Source of the DNA: Lolliginicoccus suaedae
GTDB taxonomy: Bacteria > Actinomycetota > Actinomycetes > Mycobacteriales > Mycobacteriaceae
Length of the DNA stretch: 64,000 nucleotides
Direction of reading: 5' to 3'
Assembly (NCBI RefSeq): GCF_008312885.1
Contig: NZ_VSSO01000002.1
Location: forward strand, 124,001-188,000
The position numbers and the translations under genes are program-made. Below, in pieces: positions 11,188-19,007 of this stretch. A model generated the notes under the pieces. The model ran no database searches. It was given only the letters and a program-made list of their open reading frames with translations, and was not told where the DNA came from. Position 1 is the stretch's first letter, and the number at the start of each line of letters is the position of its first letter.

Positions 11188-13689
11188 ATGACGGACACCA
11201 CGTTGCCGCCCGAGGGTGGCGCCGGCGATCGCATCGAGCCTGTTGATATTCAGCAGGAAATGCAGCGCAGCTACATCGACTACGCGATGAGCGTGATCGT
11301 GGGACGCGCGCTACCCGAGGTCCGGGACGGGCTCAAGCCCGTGCACCGCCGCATCCTGTATGCCATGCACGACAACGGATATCGCCCGGAGCGCAGCTAC
11401 GTCAAGTCCGCCCGGCCCGTGTCGGACACGATGGGTAATTTTCACCCGCACGGCGACTCGGCGATCTACGACACGCTGGTACGCATGGCGCAGCCCTGGT
11501 CGATGCGCTACCCGCTCGTCGACGGCCAGGGCAACTTCGGCAGCCGCGGCAACGATGGCGCCGCCGCGATGCGCTACACCGAGTGCAAGCTCACGCCGCT
11601 GGCGATGGAGATGCTCCGGGATATCGAGAAGAACACCGTCGATTTCATCCCGAACTACGACGGCAAGTCGCAGGAGCCCGTGGTCCTGCCCGCCCGGGTT
11701 CCCAACCTGCTGATGAACGGCTCGGGCGGCATCGCTGTCGGCATGGCCACCAACATCCCGCCGCATAACCTGCGCGAGGTCGCCGAAGCCATCGTCTGGT
11801 GCCTCGACAACCACGAGGCCGACGAGGAAGCCACCCTCGAAGCGGTCATGGAGCGCATCAAGGGTCCGGACTTCCCCACTTCGGGCTTGATCGTCGGCAC
11901 CCAGGGCATCCACGATGCCTACACGACTGGGCGCGGCTCCATCAAGATGCGCGGTGTCACCGAGATCGAGGAGGACAGCCGCGGGCGCACGACCATCGTC
12001 ATCACCGAGCTGCCCTACCAGGTCAACACGGACAACTTCATCAACGGCATCGCCGACCAGGTCCGGGACGGCAGGATCGGTGGAGTCGCTGACATCCACG
12101 ATGAGTCGTCCGACCGTGTCGGCCTGCGCATCGTCGTCACCGTCAAGCGTGACGCGGTGGCCAAGGTGGTCCTCAACAACCTCTACAAGCACACGCAGCT
12201 GCAGACCAGCTTCGGTGCGAACATGCTCTCCATCGTCGATGGCGTGCCCCGCACCCTCCGCCTCGACCAGATGGTGCGCTACTACGTCGATCACCAGATC
12301 ATTGTCATCCGGCGCAGGACCGAGTACCTGCTCCAGAAGGCCGAGGAGCGCGCGCACATCCTCCGTGGCCTGGTCAAGGCGCTCGATGCGCTGGACGAGG
12401 TGATCGCGCTCATCCGGCGCTCGCCGACGGTGGACATAGCCCGCGAGGGCCTGATGGATCTCCTCGACGTCGATGAGATCCAGGCCGATGCGATCCTCGC
12501 CATGCAGCTCCGGCGCCTCGCCGCGCTCGAGCGGCAGAAGATCGTCGATGAGCTCGCCGAGATCGAGCTCGAGATCGCCGACCTCAAGGACATCCTCGCG
12601 CGGCCCGAGCGGCAGCGGCAGATCGTCAAGGACGAGCTCGCCGAGGTAGTCGAGAAGTTCGGCGACGAGCGACGCACCAAGATCATCGCCGGCAGCGGGG
12701 ACGTGGCCGACGAGGATCTCATCGCTCGCGAGTTCGTGGTGGTCACCATCACCGAGACCGGCTACGCCAAGCGGACCAAGACCGATCTCTACCGCAGCCA
12801 GCGTCGCGGTGGCAAGGGCGTCAAGGGCGCGGACCTCAAGCAGGACGACATGGTCCGCCACTTCTTCGTCACCTCCACGCATGACTGGATCCTGTTCTTC
12901 ACCAACCTCGGGCGCGTGTACCGGGTCAAGGCCTACGAGCTTCCCGAGATGAGCAGGACCGCCCGGGGCCAGCACGTCGCCAATCTCCTCGCGTTCCAGC
13001 CGGGGGAGAAGATCGCCCAGGTCATCGCGATCAAGAGCTACCAGGATGCGCCGTACCTCGTGCTCGCCACGAAGAACGGACTGGTCAAGAAGTCCCGCCT
13101 CGAGGATTTCGACTCCAACCGCAGCGGTGGCATCGTCGCGGTCAACCTCCGCGAGAGCGACGAGCTCGTCGGCGCTGTCCTGTGCTCGGCCGAGGAAGAC
13201 CTGATCCTCGTGTCCAAGCTGGGCCAGGCGATCAGGTTCTCCGCCACGAACGACGCCCTGCGCCCCATGGGCCGGGCCACGTCGGGCGTGCAGGGAATGC
13301 GGTTCAACGCCGAGGATGAGCTGCTCTCGCTCAACGTCGTGCAGGACAACATGTTCCTGCTCGTGGGCACCTCTGGTGGATACGCGAAGCGGACCCCGCT
13401 CGACGAGTACCCCGTGCAAAACCGTGGCGGCAAGGGCGTGCTGACCCTTATGTACGATCCGCGCCGCGGCAATCTGGTGGGCGCGGTGATCGTGGACATG
13501 AAGGACGAGCTGTATGCGATAACCTCCGGTGGAGGAGTGATCCGCACCGTGGCGAGCCAGGTCCGCAAGGCAGGTCGCCAGACCAAGGGCGTGCGGCTGA
13601 TGAACCTCGGAGACGGCGATAGCCTCCTCGCCATCGCCCGGTACGCGGACGAGCCAGAAGAGATCGAGACCAAGACAGAGGAGTCCTAG
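11188..13689 (+). CDS. gyrA: DNA gyrase subunit A
   Basis: GyrA carries the DNA cleavage-rejoining activity of gyrase. The 833-residue protein has the catalytic tyrosine at about 130 (AAAMRYTECKL) and the GyrA box QRRGGKG in the C-terminal beta-pinwheel. In the quinolone-resistance region (GNFHPHGDSAIYDTLV), residue 91 is serine, matching E. coli Ser83; M. tuberculosis has alanine there. An intrinsic quinolone-susceptible configuration is therefore inferred. AGAAGGA precedes the ATG. The next gene starts immediately after the stop. Confidence 0.97.
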   Translation: MTDTTLPPEGGAGDRIEPVDIQQEMQRSYIDYAMSVIVGRALPEVRDGLKPVHRRILYAMHDNGYRPERSYVKSARPVSDTMGNFHPHGDSAIYDTLVRMAQPWSMRYPLVDGQGNFGSRGNDGAAAMRYTECKLTPLAMEMLRDIEKNTVDFIPNYDGKSQEPVVLPARVPNLLMNGSGGIAVGMATNIPPHNLREVAEAIVWCLDNHEADEEATLEAVMERIKGPDFPTSGLIVGTQGIHDAYTTGRGSIKMRGVTEIEEDSRGRTTIVITELPYQVNTDNFINGIADQVRDGRIGGVADIHDESSDRVGLRIVVTVKRDAVAKVVLNNLYKHTQLQTSFGANMLSIVDGVPRTLRLDQMVRYYVDHQIIVIRRRTEYLLQKAEERAHILRGLVKALDALDEVIALIRRSPTVDIAREGLMDLLDVDEIQADAILAMQLRRLAALERQKIVDELAEIELEIADLKDILARPERQRQIVKDELAEVVEKFGDERRTKIIAGSGDVADEDLIAREFVVVTITETGYAKRTKTDLYRSQRRGGKGVKGADLKQDDMVRHFFVTSTHDWILFFTNLGRVYRVKAYELPEMSRTARGQHVANLLAFQPGEKIAQVIAIKSYQDAPYLVLATKNGLVKKSRLEDFDSNRSGGIVAVNLRESDELVGAVLCSAEEDLILVSKLGQAIRFSATNDALRPMGRATSGVQGMRFNAEDELLSLNVVQDNMFLLVGTSGGYAKRTPLDEYPVQNRGGKGVLTLMYDPRRGNLVGAVIVDMKDELYAITSGGGVIRTVASQVRKAGRQTKGVRLMNLGDGDSLLAIARYADEPEEIETKTEES

Positions 13690-14193
13690 GTGGCAGCCTC
13701 AAGCAACAGCCCCGATGCAGGAAGCGCAGGGGCGGCGAACAAAGCGGCGAGCCCCGATCCGGCGAAGAAGGCGGGAGCCAGCCCGGCGCCCCCGACGCGC
13801 CGGTCACCGGTCACGATGACGGCGAAGCAGGCGCAGGCAGGGCTGCGCGCCAGCGTGCAGATCCGCGAGATCGACCCGTGGTCGACGCTGAAGCTCTCGT
13901 CGATCATCTCGCTCGTGCTCTTCCTCGTCTGGATGATCGCGGTAGGGATGCTCTACCTCGTCCTCGACTTCATGAACGTGTGGGAACGTTTGAATAGCGC
14001 GTTCACCGACATGCTCAACGAGGGCGCGACCGGGGAGATCATCAGCGCCAGCCAGATCTTCGGATGGGCCGCGGCGATCGGGTTCATCAATATGATCCTG
14101 CTCACCGCGTTGTTGACCCTTGCATCATTCATCTACAATCTGACCGCCGATCTCGTTGGCGGAGTAGAAGTGACGCTGGCTGATCGCGACTAG
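13690..14193 (+). CDS. DUF3566 membrane protein downstream of gyrA
   Basis: A 167-residue Rv0007-like protein with a DUF3566 domain. The first 60 residues are a disordered Ala/Pro/Ser-rich cytoplasmic segment. Two membrane spans follow, near SIISLVLFLVWMIAVGMLYLVL and FGWAAAIGFINMILLTALLTLASFIYNL, ending in a short TADLVGGVEVTLADRD tail. The GTG start directly abuts the gyrA stop, so translation is coupled. The family is conserved next to gyrA in actinobacteria, but its role is not established. Confidence 0.88.
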   Translation: MAASSNSPDAGSAGAANKAASPDPAKKAGASPAPPTRRSPVTMTAKQAQAGLRASVQIREIDPWSTLKLSSIISLVLFLVWMIAVGMLYLVLDFMNVWERLNSAFTDMLNEGATGEIISASQIFGWAAAIGFINMILLTALLTLASFIYNLTADLVGGVEVTLADRD

Positions 14194-14226
14194 AACAGCA
14201 CCGAGAGCGCCGTCACCTGCTGTTTT
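14194..14226 (+). terminator. Terminator after the gyrBA operon
   Basis: AACAGCA (14194-14200) pairs with TGCTGTT (14218-14224) and is followed by TT, giving a TTTT run at the 3' side. It starts at the base after the DUF3566 stop codon and lies upstream of tRNA-Ile. Confidence 0.5.
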
Positions 14227-14269
14227 GCATCATCGCTCACCGGTAGGGTAATGTCGCTTCTCGGTTCAC

Positions 14270-14343
14270 GGGCCTATAGCTCAGGCGGTTAGAGCGCTTC
14301 CCTGATAAGGAAGAGGTCGGAGGTTCAAGTCCTCCTAGGCCCA
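14270..14343 (+). tRNA. ileT: tRNA-Ile (anticodon GAT)
   Basis: A 74-base cloverleaf with acceptor arms GGGCCTA / TAGGCCC and discriminator A. The D-loop is TAGCTCAGGCGGTTAGAGC, the anticodon stem-loop TTCCCTGATAAGGAA reads GAT, and the T-arm GGAGGTTCAAGTCCTCC closes it. CCA is not encoded. The tRNA-Ile/tRNA-Ala pair after gyrA is conserved in the Mycobacteriales. Confidence 0.97.
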
Positions 14344-14363
14344 CTCCGGTAAGGTCATCCAGC

Positions 14364-14486
14364 ATGAAGTTGCTGAAGATCCTTGCCGCAGCCGGATTGG
14401 GAATCGCCTTTGGCGTCGCAGCCATGCGGTATCTCGAATCCCGTGACGCCGGCTATCCAGCCGAGGTGTGGCACAATCTGGAATGA
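14364..14486 (+). CDS. Small DLW-39-like membrane protein
   Basis: A 40-codon reading frame between the two tRNAs. It starts MKLLKILAAAGLGIAFGVAAM, a single membrane span, followed by RYLESRDAGY and PAEVWHNLE. Size, hydrophobic N-terminus and a C-terminal acidic-x-W motif resemble the actinobacterial DLW-39 family of about 39 residues, which is found at this place. The match is from memory and the motif here is EVW rather than DLW. The function is unknown. No strong ribosome binding site is visible (TAAGGTCATCCAGC precedes it). Confidence 0.6.
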   Translation: MKLLKILAAAGLGIAFGVAAMRYLESRDAGYPAEVWHNLE

Positions 14487-14509
14487 AGCCACACAGACGC
14501 TAGATCTCC

Positions 14510-14585
14510 GGGGCCATAGCTCAATTGGTAGAGCACCGCCTTTGCAAGGCGGGGGTTAGGGGTTCGATTCCCCTTGGCTCCACCA
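14510..14585 (+). tRNA. alaT: tRNA-Ala (anticodon TGC)
   Basis: The acceptor arms GGGGCCA / TGGCTCC pair, the D-arm is TAGCTCAATTGGTAGAGCA and the anticodon loop in CGCCTTTGCAAGGCG reads TGC. The T-arm GGGGTTCGATTCCCC follows, and CCA is encoded at 14583-14585. A strong terminator hairpin begins 5 bases further on. Confidence 0.97.
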
Positions 14586-14589
14586 CACG

Positions 14590-14643
14590 AACAAGGCCCG
14601 AACCCCTGCTCAACGAACATGCAGCAGAGGCTCGGGCCTTGTT
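14590..14643. terminator. Bidirectional terminator between tRNA-Ala and the ABC exporter operon
   Basis: AACAAGGCCCGA (14590-14601) is perfectly complementary to TCGGGCCTTGTT (14632-14643). It lies between the tRNA (rightward) and the stop of the leftward ABC operon at 14650, so it can serve both transcripts. Confidence 0.75.
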
Positions 14644-14649
14644 GGCGTT

Positions 14650-15774
14650 CTAGTGCTGTGCCCTCACTGGCCATGCGCCACATTTGCGTCGGCTGGCTCG
14701 CTGCGCGGCGGCGGCCGCGAGCCCTATGCCGAGGAATGCCGCCACGGACACCGCAGCGATCGCAGCGAGGCCAGGCCGGCTCTCGAAGCCATGCAGCAGC
14801 GGGTTCGACCATTCGAAGACATACGCCGGCGGCCACCAGGCGTTGAACGCACGGGCGAGCGGCGGCAGGGCCGACACCGAGATGAATCCGCCGCTGGCGA
14901 AGTAGCTGCCGAGCGCGAGCAGGATCAGCACTGGTTGGATGACGCGGTGGGCTCGCAGTCGCACCGCGATGAGCACGCCCGCCCCGGCGGCCGCTGCCAT
15001 AGCAGGCAGGACGACGAGGGAGGTCTGGAGCACTTCGCCGGGACCTGCTCGTGTGCCGAACGCCAGCGCCACGAGCACGGTGGGGACAGCAGCCACGAAG
15101 GCGAGGATCCACCCTGCTGCCGCAGCACCGAGACCCGCGATATAGCTGCCCAGGGGAGTGAGAGCGATCTCCTTCTCCGTGCGATGCTCGCTGTCGACGG
15201 CGTAGAGGTTCGCCGAGATCAGCGCGGCGCCGAGCAGGAGGGCGAGGATGATTGCTGATCCACCCATGAATGCCGTGCGTGGCACGTCCTCGGCTCGTTC
15301 CCTGTCGATGATCGCGGCGATCTGGTCCGCGTTGGTGGCGCTGTCGTAGAGGTTCGCGGCCGTGGTGACTCGCAGCCGGATGTTCTTCATGGCGTCGGTA
15401 TTGATGTTGTAGGTCGCTACCTCGACGATCCCGGTGTCATCGAAGCCCGGTGGGATCGTGATCACCAGGTGCAACCTGCCTTCGTGCAATAGCTCGGCTG
15501 CCTTGCGCGCATCGGTCTCGATGATGTCGAAGTAGGAGCCGGTCGGGCCCTGGGTATCGTTGATGACCTGGGCGAACTGGTGGGAGCCTGTGCTGCTGTC
15601 CTCGTCCACGAGGGCGATCGGCCACGAGTTGCTGGCTCCGAAGATGACGGAGGCGAGCGCGACGACAACGACGGGGACCGCCATCGTCTGCACGAGCAGC
15701 TCGGGGCGGCGCAGGGCAATGAGCAGGTTGCGGGTGATCATGGCGGCGAGAGCGTGAATGGCAGTCATCATCAT
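14650..15774 (-). CDS. ABC-2 type exporter permease, second subunit
   Basis: A 374-residue membrane protein of the ABC-2 permease type. A first span lies near LVQTMAVPVVVVALASVIFGA. A large external domain follows (about 50-180: LVDEDSSTGSHQFAQVI...PPGFDDTG...), then five spans beginning with AFMGGSAIILALLLGAALISANLYA and a basic C-terminus. The ATG at 15774 overlaps the stop of the preceding permease by ATGA. With the neighbouring permease and ATPase it forms a heterodimeric exporter. The substrate is unknown; TetR control suggests a toxic compound or drug. Confidence 0.88.
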   Translation of the reverse strand: MMMTAIHALAAMITRNLLIALRRPELLVQTMAVPVVVVALASVIFGASNSWPIALVDEDSSTGSHQFAQVINDTQGPTGSYFDIIETDARKAAELLHEGRLHLVITIPPGFDDTGIVEVATYNINTDAMKNIRLRVTTAANLYDSATNADQIAAIIDRERAEDVPRTAFMGGSAIILALLLGAALISANLYAVDSEHRTEKEIALTPLGSYIAGLGAAAAGWILAFVAAVPTVLVALAFGTRAGPGEVLQTSLVVLPAMAAAAGAGVLIAVRLRAHRVIQPVLILLALGSYFASGGFISVSALPPLARAFNAWWPPAYVFEWSNPLLHGFESRPGLAAIAAVSVAAFLGIGLAAAAAQRASRRKCGAWPVRAQH

Positions 15775-16904
15775 TGTCCTTGGGCGAAGCGGAGAGCACG
15801 GGTCAGCCGCCAGGCGGCGAGGGAGACGACAGCTGCGGCGAGGAGAAGGCTTCCGAGCACGCCTACCGCTGCATTTCCGGGCTGGGGGAGCGAGGCGACC
15901 TCGAATCGCAGGATGTCGAACAGTGGCGCGAGCGGAATCCATTGGGTCGCCGCCCAGAGTGGTTCGATGACGCCGCCGTGAGCGAACCCGCGGATGTAGG
16001 ATTCGTACCCGCTGACCAGGAAGTGCGTGACAGCAATGATCACGGCGATCGGGACGAGTGGCAGTGATCTGCGCAGCGCGACCCCGAGGAGCGTGCCGAG
16101 GGCTGCTCCGTATATCCATACGATGGCGAGCACGCCCACGGATCTCCAGCCGAGTTGCGCCAACGGGTAGTCCAGCACCCAGCCGATGCTGGCCAGCGTT
16201 GCCGCTATCGTGACCAGCGATGTCACCGCGCCGGCGATCCACTTGCCCGCGATGAGCGACAGTCGACCGCTCGGCGAGAGCACCAGGCCCTTCGCGGTGC
16301 GTTCCTCCCATTCCCTGGCGATGCCGACTCCGATGTTGACGATTCCGGCATAGAGCACCGCGAAGATGATCAATGCCGAGCCCAGGTAGAGCGTCACGGG
16401 GATGTCCTGATCGAGCACCGTTGTCTCGGCAATGCTCAACTGGCTGGGCGGAGCGCCCGGCTGGCCCTGCTGGAACTGCCGGAGCGCTTCCTCGATGCGC
16501 AGGTGCTGGTTCTTCGTGCCGTCCGCGTCGATGTTGATCAGCGAGAGCGTCACTGTCGGGCTATTGCCGGCAACCACGTCGCGCGCGAATCCCGCGGGGA
16601 TCGTCAGCATCGCTCCCACTTCTCGGTCGCGGTACATCTCGCTAGCCCGATCTGGGTCGGTGGTGAGGATCTCGTAGTAGCTACCGTCGCTGTTGCGCAT
16701 CTCCTCCATCACCTCGATGAATTCCGCTGAGCGCGGTGTGCCGTCCTGATCGGCGATGGCGATCGTGGCGGTCGTCGAGACGTGGATGACGATCGCGTAG
16801 AGAACTGTGAACGCGACGGGCACGAGGATGCTGATCACTGCGAGGAGAGGTGCCCGGCGCGTGACGAGGAGGTCTTTCCTGGCAAGAGCGAATGCCGCAT
16901 GCAT
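15771..16904 (-). CDS. ABC-2 type exporter permease, first subunit
   Basis: A 377-residue permease with the same plan as the next gene: cytoplasmic start MHAAFALARKDLLVTRRAP, span LLAVISILVPVAFTVLYAIVI, and an external loop to about 190. The loop has IADQDGTPRSAEFIEVMEEM and a PAGFARDVVAG segment resembling the PPGF segment of its partner. The C-terminal half has five or six spans. The two permeases are paralogues. It is separated from the ATPase gene by 10 bp and overlaps the next gene. Confidence 0.9.
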   Translation of the reverse strand: MHAAFALARKDLLVTRRAPLLAVISILVPVAFTVLYAIVIHVSTTATIAIADQDGTPRSAEFIEVMEEMRNSDGSYYEILTTDPDRASEMYRDREVGAMLTIPAGFARDVVAGNSPTVTLSLINIDADGTKNQHLRIEEALRQFQQGQPGAPPSQLSIAETTVLDQDIPVTLYLGSALIIFAVLYAGIVNIGVGIAREWEERTAKGLVLSPSGRLSLIAGKWIAGAVTSLVTIAATLASIGWVLDYPLAQLGWRSVGVLAIVWIYGAALGTLLGVALRRSLPLVPIAVIIAVTHFLVSGYESYIRGFAHGGVIEPLWAATQWIPLAPLFDILRFEVASLPQPGNAAVGVLGSLLLAAAVVSLAAWRLTRALRFAQGQ

Positions 16905-16914
16905 GATGGGCGCC

Positions 16915-17703
16915 TCAGTTCCGTAGTCCGCTGCCGGTGAAGTGCAGGAAGACGTCCTGAAGGCTCACCGGTGGCACTTCGGCCCGCTTGGTCTCCGGGA
17001 CCTGGGAGGTCAGCTCGGTGAGGCTACCGCGGACGATATTGGCTCCTCGGTCGATGATGGTGATGTGATCACCGAGCCGCTGTGCCTCCTCCATGTAGTT
17101 GGTGGTCAGCAGGACGGCGCGTCCCTCGTGCGCCACCTCCTCGATGCGCGTCCAGATGGCCTCGCGGGACTGCACGTCCACGCCAAGGGTCGGCTCGTCG
17201 AGCAGGAGGAGCTCGGGCTTCATCATCAGTGCCTTGCCGAGCGCGAGCCTGCGCTGCATGCCGCCGGAGAAGGTTCCGGCACGATCGCTGGCGCGGCTGC
17301 CGAGCTGTACGAGCTCGAGCGTCTCCTCGATGCGCGCGCGCTGCTCGCGGGCTGGCATCACGTAGTAGCGCGCGTGGAACACGAGGTTCTCGCGGGCGGT
17401 CAGCTCGGGGTAGAGAGAAGTCTCTTGTGGCACGAGCGCGATGCGGCGCAGCAGCTCCCGGCGCTGGCTGGCGGGGTCGAGGCCGAGCACCCGCAAGCTG
17501 CCCGTGGTTGGCGCGAGAAGTCCTGTCAGGACGTTCATCAAGGTTGTCTTGCCGGATCCGTTTGGCCCGAGCAGGCATGTCACCTCGCCGGGGCGCGCAT
17601 CGAGGTCGACGCTATCGAGCGCCCGGAACGGGGGCTGCTTGCGGCCGCGAGCGAACTCGACCGTTATCCCTCGTGCTTCCACTGTTGCTCGTGGTTGGTT
17701 CAC
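16915..17703 (-). CDS. ABC exporter ATP-binding protein
   Basis: A 262-residue DrrA/CcmA-type nucleotide-binding subunit. It has Walker A LLGPNGSGKTTLMNVL (about 43-58), Q-loop VPQETSLYPELTARENL, signature FSGGMQRRLALGKALMM, Walker B LLLLDEPTLGVD and the switch histidine region LLTTNYMEEAQRLGD, where the usual H of the H-loop appears as N (TTNY). It is first in a leftward three-gene operon and divergent from a TetR gene 67 bp away. Confidence 0.93.
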   Translation of the reverse strand: MNQPRATVEARGITVEFARGRKQPPFRALDSVDLDARPGEVTCLLGPNGSGKTTLMNVLTGLLAPTTGSLRVLGLDPASQRRELLRRIALVPQETSLYPELTARENLVFHARYYVMPAREQRARIEETLELVQLGSRASDRAGTFSGGMQRRLALGKALMMKPELLLLDEPTLGVDVQSREAIWTRIEEVAHEGRAVLLTTNYMEEAQRLGDHITIIDRGANIVRGSLTELTSQVPETKRAEVPPVSLQDVFLHFTGSGLRN

Positions 17704-17713
17704 AGTGACTCCT

Positions 17714-17734
17714 CTGGTCCGTGCTGGATACCAG
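17714..17734. promoter_or_regulatory. Possible TetR operator between the exporter operon and its regulator
   Basis: CTGGT (17714-17718) and ACCAG (17730-17734) form an inverted repeat, and CTGG-ATA-CCAG (17724-17734) is a shorter palindrome within it. The site lies in the 67-bp divergent promoter gap where a local repressor would act. The assignment rests on position and symmetry only. Confidence 0.35.
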
Positions 17735-17770
17735 AAGCCTGACGGAGGCCCACTGCTAGGCTCAACGGTG

Positions 17771-18376
17771 ATGAATAAATCGCGGGGCCGCCCCCGGACC
17801 GGTGCTGATGACGGCCGGGACCGGCTCCTGGCGGCGGCGCGCGAGCTGTTCGCGGCACGAGGCTACAACGGAGCGACCCTGCGCATGATCGCCGGGCAGG
17901 CAGGCTGCGATCCCGCGCTGATCGCGTACCACTTCGGTTCGAAGAAGGAACTGTTCGCCCGCTCGATGGCGCTTTCGCTCGGCCCTTCCATGGTGCTGGA
18001 GAAGGCGCTCGAAGGTGATCCCATGACAGCGCCGGAGCGCCTCGCTGCGCTGGTCGTCCGCGCGTGGGAGGCTCCTGACGTTCAACGCTCCCTCATGCAG
18101 CTCGTGAGTACTGGCTTGCGGCATCCCGAAGTGCTGCAAGCGTTCCGGGAGTACATCGAGCGGGAGATCGTCAGTCGGCTCGTTGAATATTATGGGGGTC
18201 CCGCGGCGACCGAGCGCGCAGGTGCCACGATTACGATCATCATCGGAATCATCTTCGGCCGCTACGTGATCGGGGTGGAACCGTTGCGCTCGGCGTCCCC
18301 TGACCGGCTCGTTGGCTTGTTGACGCCGAGCCTCCGCGCGATCTCCGCGCCTCGCGGGCGAGCGCGCCCAGCGTAG
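17771..18376 (+). CDS. TetR family transcriptional regulator
   Basis: A 201-residue regulator with the N-terminal TetR helix-turn-helix: RDRLLAAARELFAARGYNGATLRMIAGQAGCDPALIAYHFGSKKELFA (about 16-63). A variable ligand-binding domain resembling the TetR_C_17-like group follows. The ATG at 17771 directly follows a possible GTG, so the exact start is uncertain by one codon. Being divergent from the ABC exporter, it most likely represses that operon and itself. Confidence 0.9.
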   Translation: MNKSRGRPRTGADDGRDRLLAAARELFAARGYNGATLRMIAGQAGCDPALIAYHFGSKKELFARSMALSLGPSMVLEKALEGDPMTAPERLAALVVRAWEAPDVQRSLMQLVSTGLRHPEVLQAFREYIEREIVSRLVEYYGGPAATERAGATITIIIGIIFGRYVIGVEPLRSASPDRLVGLLTPSLRAISAPRGRARPA

Positions 18377-18413
18377 GCTTTGTGTTCCGGTTCCAGCCAT
18401 CCCGGCTCCCTGC

Positions 18414-18429
18414 GGTTTCACGTGAAACC
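18414..18429. promoter_or_regulatory. parS: Second parS site
   Basis: GGTTTCACGTGAAACC is a perfect 16-bp palindrome with the complete 14-bp parS core GTTTCACGTGAAAC. It lies in the non-coding gap between the TetR gene and an SRPBCC gene, about 13 kb from oriC and 18 kb from the first parS. ParB sites within tens of kb of the origin are normal, and multiple copies strengthen origin condensation. Confidence 0.9.
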
Positions 18430-18450
18430 AGCCCCTGCCATGCTGGAGGC

Positions 18451-18972
18451 ATGGAAAAGCGCCGTCAATGGTCCGTGTCTCGATCCACCACCGTCAATGC
18501 CGCGCCCGAGCAGGTGTACTCGCTGATCAGCGACCCCACGCGAACAGGGGAGTGGAGCCCCGAGAACACCGGTGCGAGCGTGCGCGAGAGCGGCCCGGTC
18601 TCCTTGCGCGAGGGAGACGAGTTCAATGGCACCAACAAGCGGGGACCATTTCGCTGGATCACCCGATGCACCGTCACCCATGCGGTTCCCGGGCAACGCT
18701 TCCGCTTCAAGGTCCGCCGATGGGGCGTGGTGCTGCCGTTGCTCAGGACACCGGTGGCAACCTGGGACTTCGAGCTCGAGCCCGCTGAGGGCGGGACGCG
18801 CATCACCGAGACCTGGACCGACGATCGCCGGGCCTGGCCCGATTCGCTCTGCCGGATCGTCGACCCCGTGCTCACCGGCCAGCCCTCGTTCGCGGAATTC
18901 AACACGCGCAATATCGAGATCTCGCTGAAGCGCATGAAAAAGCAGCTCGAGGATGGTGGCCGCGAAAGCTAG
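18451..18972 (+). CDS. SRPBCC (START-like) family protein
   Basis: A 173-residue soluble protein of the SRPBCC/polyketide-cyclase-like fold, a hydrophobic ligand-binding helix-grip domain. The pattern WSVSRSTTVNAAPEQVYSLISDPTRTGEWSPEN at the N-terminus and WDFELEPAEGGTRITETWTDDR in the second half is diagnostic. The ligand is unknown. The ATG at 18451 is used, with GGAGG unusually close (1 base). An alternative GTG at 18382 would place the parS inside the gene and is less likely. It converges with the helicase gene. Confidence 0.82.
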   Translation: MEKRRQWSVSRSTTVNAAPEQVYSLISDPTRTGEWSPENTGASVRESGPVSLREGDEFNGTNKRGPFRWITRCTVTHAVPGQRFRFKVRRWGVVLPLLRTPVATWDFELEPAEGGTRITETWTDDRRAWPDSLCRIVDPVLTGQPSFAEFNTRNIEISLKRMKKQLEDGGRES

Positions 18973-19007
18973 CCATTCATCCCCGAGCTGCTCGTGGAGC
19001 GCTCTAT

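Noticed and set aside
11311-13419. A 702-codon leftward frame opposite gyrA, and similar ones opposite gyrB, dnaA and the RecB-like gene
   Set aside because: GC-rich third positions keep antisense frames open; there is no domain content or ribosome site.
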